A stretch of DNA of 64,000 bases from Microbacterium sp. Bi121 (GTDB lineage: Bacteria > Actinomycetota > Actinomycetes > Actinomycetales > Microbacteriaceae), in the NCBI RefSeq assembly GCF_918698005.1, contig NZ_CAKKLJ010000001.1:372001-436000 (forward strand). The letters run 5' to 3'. The notes under the pieces are model-generated. The model was not told the origin of the DNA. It was given only the letters and a program-made list of their open reading frames with translations, and did not search any database. Positions 1 to 6,938 of the stretch are shown here, piece after piece (the first letter of the stretch is position 1; each line of letters opens with the position of its first letter). The position numbers and the translations under genes are program-made.

Positions 1-827
1 CGATCGCTGCCGCCGATCCCACCGGCCGTGGAGACGTCGAACAGTCGGGGTTCGGCGAAGATCTGCAGCCCGCCGATCGTGGCGGTGATGATGACGAAGA
101 TCAGCGTCGGCCGGATCGTCGGGATCGTGATCGAGAAGAACCGCCGCACGGGGCCGGCGCCGTCGATCGCCGCCGATTCGTAGAGATCGCGCGGCACGGC
201 CTGCATCGCGGCGAGCAGGATCAGGGCGTTGTACCCGGTCCAGCGGAAGTTCACCATGACCGCGATCGCGATGTGCGAGAGGAACGTGTCGTGCTTCCAC
301 TCCTGATCGACGATGCCGATGAGGTTCAGCAGGTTGTTGGCGAGGCCGTCGGCCTCGTTGAAGACGCTCGAGAAGATGATCGCCACGGCGACCGGGGTGA
401 CCACGAACGGGATGAGCACGCTCATCCGCCAGAACGTCGGGGCCCGGAGGCCGCGATCCAGGAGATAGGCGATCACCAGCGCGACCGTGAGCTGCGGGAT
501 GGCGGAGAGGACGAAGATGCTCAGGGTGTTGAGGATCGAGTTCCAGAACATCCCGTCGCCGAGGATCTCTGCGAAGTTGCCGGCGCCGACGAAGTCGCCC
601 TGCCCCTTGAGCAGGTCCCAGTCGAACACCGCGACGTACACGGTGTACAGCAGGGGGAACAGGCCGACCAGGCCGAAGAGGACGAAGAACGGCGAGATGT
701 AGAAGTACGGGGAGGCGTTCTGGTCGAACCGCGAGAGGCGGTGGCGCCAGGAGCGCTTCGGCGCGGCATCCGATCCCGGATCCTGCAGACGGGCTGATGC
801 CGTCCTGCGTGGTGCGGTGAGAGTCAT
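1..827 (-). CDS. cebF: Sugar ABC transporter permease, MalF/CebF type (partial, 3' end outside window)
   Basis: Inner-membrane permease of a carbohydrate importer. The frame reads without a stop from ATG at 827 to the window edge (about 275 codons), so the C-terminus is missing. After a charged cytoplasmic N-terminus there are hydrophobic segments beginning YFYISPFFVLFGLVG, and a typical EAA loop (YESAAIDGAGP) near residue 230 that would contact the ATPase. It follows the binding-protein gene at 930-2240 on the same strand, the order cebE-cebF of Streptomyces cellobiose operons. Between them lies a 20-bp-stem hairpin that probably lowers permease expression relative to the binding protein. 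No Shine-Dalgarno is obvious immediately upstream except GGAGGAGACAGG about 5 nt before the ATG. Family assignment is firm; cellobiose specificity is inferred from the neighbour and the upstream CebR-type operators. Confidence 0.88.
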   Translation of the reverse strand, partial: MTLTAPRRTASARLQDPGSDAAPKRSWRHRLSRFDQNASPYFYISPFFVLFGLVGLFPLLYTVYVAVFDWDLLKGQGDFVGAGNFAEILGDGMFWNSILNTLSIFVLSAIPQLTVALVIAYLLDRGLRAPTFWRMSVLIPFVVTPVAVAIIFSSVFNEADGLANNLLNLIGIVDQEWKHDTFLSHIAIAVMVNFRWTGYNALILLAAMQAVPRDLYESAAIDGAGPVRRFFSITIPTIRPTLIFVIITATIGGLQIFAEPRLFDVSTAGGIGGSD

Positions 828-858
828 TGGTCCTGTCTCCTCCCGTCTCCGGGCGAGG

Positions 859-915
859 TCAGGTCGCAGTTTCTGTCGGCACGGAGGCACCGGAGCGACA
901 GAAACTGCGACCTGA
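859..915. repeat. Intercistronic hairpin between cebE-like and cebF-like genes
   Basis: Perfect inverted repeat: CAGGTCGCAGTTTCTGTCG at 860-878 and its exact reverse complement at 896-914, extended by one T-A pair, with a 17-nt loop. It begins about 15 nt past the binding-protein stop in the minus-strand transcript and has no T-tract. It could act as a 3' stabiliser or partial terminator for the binding-protein mRNA, or be a copy of a dispersed intergenic palindrome. Confidence 0.85.
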
Positions 916-929
916 GTGTGGCGGAAAGG

Positions 930-2240
930 TCAGCCGACGAGCTCGTTCAGGAGCTGGATGGCCTGATCCCAGGCGCCCTGGGTGTCGGTCTCGCCGCGAT
1001 CGAGTGCGCTCAGCGCCGGACCGAAGACGTTCTCCTGGATGACGGAGTCGTCAGCGCCCTTGAACTGCGCCACGACGCCCTTCGCACGCTCGGCGAGAAT
1101 CGCGCCGGTGGGTGCATCGTTGAAGAACGCGTTCGGCGTCGCATCCGCCGCGAGGGTCTCCTGCGCCTTCACCGTCGAGGGGAAGTTGCCGGCCGCTGCC
1201 GACTGCTTGACCTGCTGCTCGGGCTGGGTCAGCCAGTCGGCGAGGGCCGCTGCTGCCTCCTTGTGCGCGGAGCTCTCGGGAACGGACAGCCATGCGCCAC
1301 CCCAGTTCGCGGCACCTCCGGGGAACACGTCGGCGAAGTCCCAGCCGGTCCCTGCGTCACCGCCGCCGGCCTCGACCTGACCCTGCACGACGCCCAGCAT
1401 CCAGCCGGGGCACACGAAGGTCGCGAACGTGCCGTCGACGAATGACTTGCCGCCGTTCCAGTCCCATGCGGCCTGGGCAGCGGACTGTCCGCCCTCGGTC
1501 GCAGCGCCCAGCAGCTCGAATCGCTGCTGCAGTTCGGCGTTGCCGTCGACGTTGAGTTCGCCGTCAGCCGTGTAGTAGCCCTCCTCGAGCTGGTTGACCA
1601 TGGCGTTCCAGACGAATCCGGAGTGGTCGTACCAGGCCTTGCCGGTCTTGTCGGTGTACTCCTGGCCGACGGCGAAGAAGTTCTCCCAGTCGCCGTCGAG
1701 CAGCTCGGCGACGGACTCGCGGTCGCTGGGGAGCCCGGCAGCCTCGAAGGCCGCGCCGTTGTAGCAGATGCCGCTCGGGCCGATGTCGGTGCCGTAGCCG
1801 ATGACGCGGCCTTCCGCGTCGGTGCCCTGGGCGTACTTCCAGTCGACCCAGTCGCCCTTGCGGTCCTCGATGCCGTAGTCGCGCAGGTCGGCGAAGGTGT
1901 CGGAGACGTCCATGATCGCGCCGAGCCAGCCCTCCTCGATCGCGACGATGTCGCTGAGTCCTGAGCCGGCAGCGATCTTCGTGAAGGCGTCGGTGCGGGC
2001 GTTGCCGCCCGTGTCGATGTTGGTCGCCTCGATCGTGACGTTCGGGTGCAGGTCCTCGTACTCCTTGTAGAGGTCGTCGTAGCCGAACGTTCCGAACGTG
2101 GTGATGGTCAGCGTGACGTCCTCGTCGGGGCCGGCGCCCTGGTCGTCGCCGGTGGTGGCGGCGCAGCCGGCGAGGGCGAGGGCCGAGATGGATGCGACGG
2201 CAGCTGTCGCCAGCATCCGTCGGCGGGCATGCGTGTTCAC
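930..2240 (-). CDS. cebE: Extracellular solute-binding lipoprotein, CebE-like (cello-oligosaccharide importer)
   Basis: Secreted lipoprotein of 436 residues that would capture sugar outside the membrane for the downstream permeases. The signal peptide is charged (residues 1-10), hydrophobic (11-24), then lipobox LAGC with the lipidated Cys at 26. The mature part begins with the beta-strand region TLTITTFGTFGYDDLYKEYE, characteristic of family-1 SBPs and close to Streptomyces CebE as I recall it. Translation starts at GTG 2240; AAGGAG lies 7 nt upstream. Expression is probably controlled by a CebR-type LacI repressor, because two TGGGAGCGCTCCCA-like boxes overlap its promoter (2311-2358). The repressor gene and ATPase (usually MsiK, encoded elsewhere) are not in the window. 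Substrate is inferred from operator plus similarity; other beta-gluco-oligosaccharides are possible. Confidence 0.88.
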   Translation of the reverse strand: MNTHARRRMLATAAVASISALALAGCAATTGDDQGAGPDEDVTLTITTFGTFGYDDLYKEYEDLHPNVTIEATNIDTGGNARTDAFTKIAAGSGLSDIVAIEEGWLGAIMDVSDTFADLRDYGIEDRKGDWVDWKYAQGTDAEGRVIGYGTDIGPSGICYNGAAFEAAGLPSDRESVAELLDGDWENFFAVGQEYTDKTGKAWYDHSGFVWNAMVNQLEEGYYTADGELNVDGNAELQQRFELLGAATEGGQSAAQAAWDWNGGKSFVDGTFATFVCPGWMLGVVQGQVEAGGGDAGTGWDFADVFPGGAANWGGAWLSVPESSAHKEAAAALADWLTQPEQQVKQSAAAGNFPSTVKAQETLAADATPNAFFNDAPTGAILAERAKGVVAQFKGADDSVIQENVFGPALSALDRGETDTQGAWDQAIQLLNELVG

Positions 2241-2310
2241 AGGTCACTCCTTTGTGTCGGTGGATGTAGTGCAGTGGTTGGTGCAGCAGGATGGTGCGGT
2301 GAGTCGTCCG

Positions 2311-2324
2311 TGGGAGCGCTCTCA
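2311..2324. promoter_or_regulatory. CebR-type operator, proximal box
   Basis: TGGGAGCGCTCTCA, 13 of 14 matches to the Streptomyces CebR box TGGGAGCGCTCCCA (established knowledge). It lies just downstream of the predicted start of transcription of the cebE-like gene, so repressor bound here would block elongation. Confidence 0.85.
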
Positions 2325-2338
2325 CGTCTTCTTGAGCC

Positions 2339-2368
2339 AATGTATGGGATCGCTCCCACGACTGTCAA
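2339..2368 (-). promoter_or_regulatory. Promoter of the cebE-like operon
   Basis: Read on the minus strand, TTGACA (2368-2363) is followed after 18 nt by TACATT (2344-2339), a -35/-10 pair pointing at the cebE-like gene. The spacer contains the whole distal CebR-type box, a textbook repressor arrangement. Confidence 0.75.
2345..2358. promoter_or_regulatory. CebR-type operator, distal box inside promoter spacer
   Basis: TGGGATCGCTCCCA, 13 of 14 matches to the CebR consensus, located exactly between the -35 and -10 elements. Start-to-start distance to the proximal box is 34 bp. Confidence 0.87.
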
Positions 2369-2371
2369 GCG

Positions 2372-2989
2372 TCAGTGACGAAGTCGCCGGTAGGCGCGCG
2401 CCGAGAGGGGCAGGAACACGAGCGTGATGACGAGCGGCCAGGCGATGGCGAGCCACATGGATGCGTCGACCTGCCACGCCGCGGTGATGCCTGTGGCGTT
2501 TCCGAACAGCTCCCGCGTCGCCGTGGCGGTGGCGGAGATCGGATTCCAGTCGGCCACCGGCTGCAGCCAGGCGGGCATCGTCTCGGGCGCCACGAACGCG
2601 TTCGAGGCGAACGCTATCGGCCACACCAGCACCTGGATGGCAGTCGAGGCTCCCTCGGTCCGGAAAGTGAGCCCGAGGAAGATTCCCAACCAGATGAGCG
2701 AGTAGCGCAGCCAGAGCAGCAGAAGCAGCGCGAGCAGCGCCGCTGCGCCCGAGAGCAACCGCTGAGCCGCCTATCGGCAACGACCGGAACCGGTCGGTGA
2801 TGCCCCGCTTGGCGTCTGCGGCCATCCGCGCCGCCGGGCACGTCCATCGCGCCACCGAAGAGCAACCCGAAACATGAGGAGCAGCATCACCGAGAACGCG
2901 AGGTTGAACACCGGCATGATCGGCTGCCGAGCCCAGTGCAGCAGCTCGCGCTGCGTCAGGACCCAGGCGTGGGTGAGTGTGGCGTTCAT
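2372..2989 (-). pseudogene. DrrB-like ABC-2 export permease, broken by frameshifts
   Basis: Remnant of a daunorubicin-resistance-type ABC-2 permease. The start is intact: GGAG then ATG at 2989 giving [20 protein letters not shown] and a first membrane segment. The frame is then lost. Recognisable pieces continue in other frames: [11 protein letters not shown], then [18 protein letters not shown], then from about 2758 a long C-terminal piece with four hydrophobic segments ([20 protein letters not shown], and [17 protein letters not shown] typical of DrrB) ending at a stop at 2372. At least three frame changes are needed to rebuild it. No other gene in the window shows such damage, so decay is more likely than sequencing error. 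Its partner ATPase upstream is also broken. Confidence 0.82.
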
Positions 2990-3585
2990 CGGGACTCCTT
3001 CGCTGTGAGGGCGAGGAAGACATCGTCGAGGGTGGGCGGCGCAGTTCGCAGTCCGCCAACGGGATGCCGGATTCATCGATGGCTCTCACCACGCGAACGA
3101 GCTCGGCGGTGCCACCAGGGGCTGCCACCGTGACCCATCCGGCGTCGGAGTCGACGTCGGGTACGAGGCCGGCACCGACGATCGCGCCTTCGACCGCATC
3201 CAGCTCGGAGGGAGCCGACGGTGTGACGACGATGCGGTCACCGCCGATCGACCGCTTCAGCTCTGCGGGCGAGCCCTCGGCGATCACCCGACCGCTCTGC
3301 ATCACCGCGATGCGACCGGCCAGGCGATCCGCTTCGTCCAGAAAGTGCGTGGTCAGCAGCACGGCGGTCCGCGCGCGGCGGCCTCCTGCACGGCCAGCCA
3401 CACTTCGGCGCATCCGCGGGGTCCAGGGCCGTGGTCGGCTCGTCCAGGAACAGCACTGCCCGGTCTCTGGCCGCGTCGGACAGGCCGCGGGCGAGGACTA
3501 CGGACTCGGCGACGCCGAGCGCTCCTATCGCTTCGGCCGCGATGCGCTGATCCGCGGGATCGAACAGCTGCGCGATGCGCCCTGA
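2988..3585 (-). pseudogene. DrrA-like ABC export ATPase, truncated and frameshifted
   Basis: Remnant of the ATPase partner of the broken permease. The N-terminus with Walker A is absent. What remains is a degenerate stretch ending in the Walker B segment [14 protein letters not shown], then after a frame change the H-loop region [20 protein letters not shown] and a C-terminal domain. A last frameshift near 3046 interrupts the family-typical [13 protein letters not shown] ending; read in the corrected frame it would terminate at 2990-2988, overlapping the permease ATG. The signature LSGG-type motif cannot be read in any frame. The upstream end abuts the apt promoter, so the 5' part was deleted. 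Confidence 0.8.
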
Positions 3586-3595
3586 ACGGCTCCGG

Positions 3596-3601
3596 TAGCC
3601 T
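3596..3601 (+). promoter_or_regulatory. -10 box of apt, leaderless type
   Basis: TAGCCT followed by only 6 nt before GTG 3608, with no ribosome binding site between. Transcription should start at or next to the start codon. No good -35 was seen. Confidence 0.55.
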
Positions 3602-3607
3602 GAGACG

Positions 3608-4141
3608 GTGCCCTCAGCCGAGCTGTCTCCCGCCCTCGTCCGCGCCGAATCGCTGATCCGCAGCATCCCGGACTACCCGGAACCCGGCATCCTGTTCCGC
3701 GACATCACGCCGCTGCTGGCCGACGCCGAGGCGCTGCGCGTCACGACCGAGGCGATCATCGAGCCGTTCGCCGGTCAGTTCGACTATGTCGCGGGGATCG
3801 AGGCGCGAGGCTTCCTGATCGCGGGGACCGCTGCGATCGCGGCCCGTGTCGGCCTGATCCCGATCCGCAAGGCGGGCAAGCTCCCGCGCCCTGCGGCATC
3901 CGTGGACTACGCACTCGAATACGGGACCGCGACGGTCGAGATGCACGACGATCTCCCGGCGGGCTCGCGCGTGCTTCTCATCGACGACGTCCTGGCCACC
4001 GGCGGCACCCTCGCCGCGGGTCGGCAGCTGATCGAGCGCCTGGGCTCGCACGTCTCCGGCATCTCGGTGCTGTTCGAGATCGACGGTCTCGGCGGCCGCG
4101 AGGCGATCGGCGACCTGCACACCGTCTTCCACTCGGCCTGA
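3608..4141 (+). CDS. apt: Adenine phosphoribosyltransferase
   Basis: Purine salvage enzyme: adenine + PRPP gives AMP + PPi, in the cytosol. It is 177 residues, normal for the family. The PRPP-binding motif VLLIDDVLATGGT is at 122-134, and the family N-terminal motif PDYPEPGILFRDITPLL at 21-37. The start is GTG 3608, chosen because a TAGCCT -10 box precedes it by 6 nt (leaderless) and because homology begins here. The gene stands alone, divergent from the decayed ABC exporter and convergent with the MerR gene, with a GC hairpin after its stop. Confidence 0.95.
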   Translation: MPSAELSPALVRAESLIRSIPDYPEPGILFRDITPLLADAEALRVTTEAIIEPFAGQFDYVAGIEARGFLIAGTAAIAARVGLIPIRKAGKLPRPAASVDYALEYGTATVEMHDDLPAGSRVLLIDDVLATGGTLAAGRQLIERLGSHVSGISVLFEIDGLGGREAIGDLHTVFHSA

Positions 4142-4142
4142 C

Positions 4143-4167
4143 GCCGCGGCGCTGACGCGCCGGCGGC
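4143..4167. terminator. Hairpin between convergent apt and MerR genes
   Basis: GCCGCGGCGC and GCGCCGGCGGC pair around a TGAC loop with one bulged base, directly after the apt stop codon. There is no T-tract on either strand, so intrinsic termination would be weak; position between convergent genes supports a terminator role. Confidence 0.5.
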
Positions 4168-4190
4168 TGCGCGGTTGCTCTTCGTCTGCG

Positions 4191-4868
4191 CTACCGCTCC
4201 GGCGCGGGCGGCGGCATTGCGAGATCCGGCGGAGCGACGCCGCGCTCGATCGCGGAGCGGATGGCGATCGCCGCATGCGCCAGACTGCTCACCGCGACGA
4301 GCTGTCGCGCGCGGGCGTTGATGGCGAGCAGCATCCGCCGCGCGACCACGTCGGGCGAGCCGTCCGGCTGGAGGGCGGCGACGTTCGGGGCTGCGAGCGG
4401 CTCCAGGGCGTCGGCGTACGCCATGAGCTCGTCGACGTCGTAGGCGAGGCCGACCGCCGAAGCCTGCGCGAGTGCATGCGCGAGGCCCTGCTCGGCCGCA
4501 CCGGGGTAGCCGCGCCAGTCGCGGCGACGCATCAGCTCGTAGGTGCGCTCGCGATAGATCTCGTAGTCGGGGTCGGAGACGCCCTCCTCCGGCACTCCGA
4601 GCGCGAACGCCTGGCAGGCGTTCATGACGTCGAGCGTCAGCACACCCTCGGAGTCGATCAGATCGGTGAGCGACTTGATCGCGGCGGTGGATGCTCCGTA
4701 CGAGTCCCGCAGCACGGCGATGAGCTGCGCCCGATCGACGTGACGCTGCTCGTAGACCGCTGTGGTGTGATTGCGCAGTCGCCCCGGAGGCAGGATCCCT
4801 ACCCTGATCCAGTGCTTGAGCGTGGTTCTCCTGACTCCGCTCCGAGCCGCCAGTTCATTGAGCTTCAC
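4191..4868 (-). CDS. MerR-family transcriptional regulator
   Basis: DNA-binding regulator of 225 residues. The N-terminal winged helix-turn-helix is LNELAARSGVRRTTLKHWIRVGILPPGR (residues 3-30), followed by the family's second helix pair to about residue 75. The remaining C-terminal 150 residues are Ala-rich and helical and have no Cys cluster, so a metal or redox ligand of the classical type is not supported. Start is GTG 4868 with a GGGGGGAG ribosome binding site 6 nt upstream. A 9-bp inverted repeat at 4895-4923 directly upstream is a likely autoregulatory operator. The target genes are unknown; the nearest others are purS and apt. Confidence 0.85.
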   Translation of the reverse strand: MKLNELAARSGVRRTTLKHWIRVGILPPGRLRNHTTAVYEQRHVDRAQLIAVLRDSYGASTAAIKSLTDLIDSEGVLTLDVMNACQAFALGVPEEGVSDPDYEIYRERTYELMRRRDWRGYPGAAEQGLAHALAQASAVGLAYDVDELMAYADALEPLAAPNVAALQPDGSPDVVARRMLLAINARARQLVAVSSLAHAAIAIRSAIERGVAPPDLAMPPPAPER

Positions 4869-4894
4869 GCGCCACTCCCCCCGAGGACGACTGT

Positions 4895-4923
4895 TGGAGA
4901 GTGGCGAGCCCCGTCACTCTCCA
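4895..4923. promoter_or_regulatory. Dyad operator candidate upstream of MerR gene
   Basis: TGGAGAGTG (4895-4903) and its perfect complement CACTCTCCA (4915-4923), 11-nt spacer. It lies 26 nt upstream of the MerR start codon. MerR-family proteins bind such dyads, usually inside their own promoter. Confidence 0.65.
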
Positions 4924-5111
4924 CGGTGCGACATCTGTGCGTTGACTCTAGCCTGCCAGTGCAGGGACACTTCTCGCCGCTGGGGTAACAGGGTGCTGGA
5001 GCGTCGATGAGTCAGACTCTCGACATGCCCGGGCGGACGCAGCCGGGGGGTACGTCGTCCGCCTGGGCATTGCCTTCCCGCCCCGGCGGGGGTGAGTGCA
5101 CGCACGGCCGC

Positions 5112-5117
5112 TAGACT
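5112..5117 (+). promoter_or_regulatory. Probable -10 box of purSQ
   Basis: TAGACT, fitting the actinobacterial TANNNT consensus, 37 nt before the purS ATG. The matching -35 is not obvious. A CCCGCC-CC-GGCGGG hairpin lies just upstream at 5078-5091. Confidence 0.45.
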
Positions 5118-5154
5118 TGGCGTGCCCGCCTTCCCGCGACATCCGGAGCCGTTC

Positions 5155-5403
5155 ATGCCCACCATCGTCGTCGACGTCATGCCCAAGTCCGAACTGCTCG
5201 ACCCTCAGGGGAAGGCCGTCTCCGGCGCGTTCTCACGGCTCGGCGTGACGAGCTTCAGCGACGTGCGCATCGGCAAGCGCTTCGAGCTCACGGTCGAGGG
5301 CGACGTCACCGACGAGGTTCTCGCCGAGGCGAAGAAGATCGCCGAAGACGTGCTGTCGAACGCCGTGATCGACGACGTCGTCGGCATCGAGGTCGTCGAA
5401 TGA
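5155..5403 (+). CDS. purS: Phosphoribosylformylglycinamidine synthase subunit PurS
   Basis: Small subunit (82 residues) of the three-part FGAM synthase (PurL-PurQ-PurS) in de novo purine synthesis. It is thought to couple ammonia channelling between PurQ and PurL. The whole PurS fold is present: [20 protein letters not shown] at the start and [10 protein letters not shown] at the end. The upstream in-frame ATG at 5092 would add 21 unrelated residues, so ATG 5155 is preferred; CGGAG lies about 8 nt before it. The stop overlaps the purQ ATG by four bases (ATGA), giving translational coupling. purL is not next to it in this window. Confidence 0.95.
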   Translation: MPTIVVDVMPKSELLDPQGKAVSGAFSRLGVTSFSDVRIGKRFELTVEGDVTDEVLAEAKKIAEDVLSNAVIDDVVGIEVVE

Positions 5404-6107
5404 CGGTCCGCATCGGCGTCATCACCTGGCCGGGGTCGCTGGACGACCGCGACGCGCAGCGCGCCGTCCGCCTGGCGGGCGCAGAGCCCGTCGCCCTGTG
5501 GCACGGCTCGCACGACCTCGACGGCGTCGACGCGCTCGTCCTCCCCGGCGGTTTCAGCTATGGCGACTACCTGCGCTCCGGCGCCATCGCCGCGCTCTCG
5601 CCGATCATGACCGAGGTGAAGGAAGCCGCGGCGAACGGCCTGCCCGTGCTCGGGATCTGCAACGGATTCCAGATGCTCGTCGAGGCGCATCTGCTGCCCG
5701 GCGGACTGATCCGCAATGACCACCAGCACTTCGTGCGTCGCGACCAGAAGCTCACGGTCGAGAACTCCGATACCGCCTGGACCAATCAGTTCAAGACCGG
5801 CCAGGAGATCGTCATCCCGCTGAAGAACGGCGAGGGCGGCTACATCGCCTCGGAGGAGACGCTCGATCGCCTCGAGGGGGAGGGTCTGGTGGCCTTCCGC
5901 TACGCGGGCCTCAACCCGAACGGATCGCTGCGCGACATCGCGGGGATCACGAACGAGGCAGGGAACGTCGTCGGCCTCATGCCGCACCCAGAGCACGCGA
6001 CCGAGCCGGGCTTCGGCCCTGACACCTCGGCTGCGATGCGCTCGGGCACCGACGGCCTCGGCTTCTTCACGAGCGCGATCTCCGCGATCGTCCGCGTCGC
6101 CGCGTAG
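5400..6107 (+). CDS. purQ: Phosphoribosylformylglycinamidine synthase subunit PurQ (glutaminase)
   Basis: Class I glutamine amidotransferase that frees ammonia from glutamine for FGAM synthase. At 235 residues it is full length. The nucleophile elbow LGICNGFQ gives Cys87; the His-Glu pair is His196/Glu198 in MPHPEH. The oxyanion strand [16 protein letters not shown] (49-64) is typical of PurQ. It overlaps purS by ATGA, so the two are one operon. After its stop there is a 200-bp non-coding region; PurL must be encoded elsewhere. Confidence 0.96.
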   Translation: MTVRIGVITWPGSLDDRDAQRAVRLAGAEPVALWHGSHDLDGVDALVLPGGFSYGDYLRSGAIAALSPIMTEVKEAAANGLPVLGICNGFQMLVEAHLLPGGLIRNDHQHFVRRDQKLTVENSDTAWTNQFKTGQEIVIPLKNGEGGYIASEETLDRLEGEGLVAFRYAGLNPNGSLRDIAGITNEAGNVVGLMPHPEHATEPGFGPDTSAAMRSGTDGLGFFTSAISAIVRVAA

Positions 6108-6116
6108 CCGCGTCCT

Positions 6117-6310
6117 GTGCCGGCATCCGGCAGCACTCTCTCCCCCACCTCCCCGGGCATGTCCGGGTTCTTGCCGGTCGAAGCCGCTAACACCGCCCCT
6201 TGCCGAACATCGATCGAGGCGTGTCCGGGTTTGGCGGGTTCAGCGAGGCATCGCCCGCATCTTTCCGGACAGGCCTGGGGCGGAGTCCGGATGCGTGTCC
6301 GAGCACCAGA
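6117..6310. other. Intergenic region with repeated TGTCCGGG motifs
   Basis: Non-coding stretch between convergent purQ and the DUF1761 gene. It holds two direct copies of TGTCCGGGTT (about 6160 and 6221) and an inverted form TTTCCGGACA (about 6261), each with similar flanks, which could fold into a long imperfect hairpin. It could be a bidirectional terminator or a dispersed repeat. I see no reading frame of merit. Confidence 0.4.
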
Positions 6311-6742
6311 TCAGACGGTGCCGGCCGGCGGCCAGACGCCGATGATGACGGCCATGATGACGACCGTGACGAGCTCGTGCGCGATATTCATGGTGGTGAG
6401 AGCAGTCGGGCGCCCTTCGAAGGCATCGTGGGTGATGAACCGGGCGGCGGTGAATCCCGCCCACAACAGGATCGCCGTGACGATCGTTCCCCACAGGAAC
6501 GATCTGCCATAGAAGTGCCAGGCGATGGCCGATGCTCCGGCGAGCACCCACGCGGTGACGAAACTGACGATGACCGTCGTGATGATGGGCCAGACCGCGC
6601 TCGCGCCAGGACGATCCGTGTCGACGTTCGCGAGCTTCGCCCAGCGCGTGCCGAACAGCTTCGTTGTATACCAGAGCGAGCCGACGACCATGCTCGAGAG
6701 CATCGCGAGCAGCACGGCCCAGTAGTTGATCTCGGGAATCAT
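6311..6742 (-). CDS. DUF1761 family small membrane protein
   Basis: Integral membrane protein of 143 residues with four hydrophobic segments (about 5-25, 50-72, 82-100, 115-138). The N-terminal pattern INYWAVLLAMLSSMVVGSLWY and the KLFGTRWAKL loop are typical of DUF1761, whose function is unknown. The ATG at 6742 is chosen over an upstream one at 6811 because GAGGAG precedes it by 6 nt and the family begins here. It is a single gene, divergent from the DUF1537 operon. Confidence 0.8.
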   Translation of the reverse strand: MIPEINYWAVLLAMLSSMVVGSLWYTTKLFGTRWAKLANVDTDRPGASAVWPIITTVIVSFVTAWVLAGASAIAWHFYGRSFLWGTIVTAILLWAGFTAARFITHDAFEGRPTALTTMNIAHELVTVVIMAVIIGVWPPAGTV

Positions 6743-6892
6743 GGTGTCTCCTCGAACTGATGCGCTCAGACTACTCTCCGCACGATCGACCCCGCGCACG
6801 CTGTCGCGCATCGATCACAGCCACACGCTTGCCCTCGCGACCACATGATGTCAAGATGATCGAAACGTGCGCGGCTCGTATCGGCTGAAGTC

Positions 6893-6908
6893 TTGGAATC
6901 GATACCAA
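6893..6908. promoter_or_regulatory. Operator candidate upstream of DUF1537 operon
   Basis: TTGGAATCGATACCAA, a palindrome with one mismatched pair around ATCGAT, ending 31 nt before the DUF1537 start. Its right 12 bases recur exactly 200 bp downstream inside the gene. Confidence 0.55.
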
Positions 6909-6938
6909 TGCGCACGACTCCGTCTGGAAGGAACCAGC

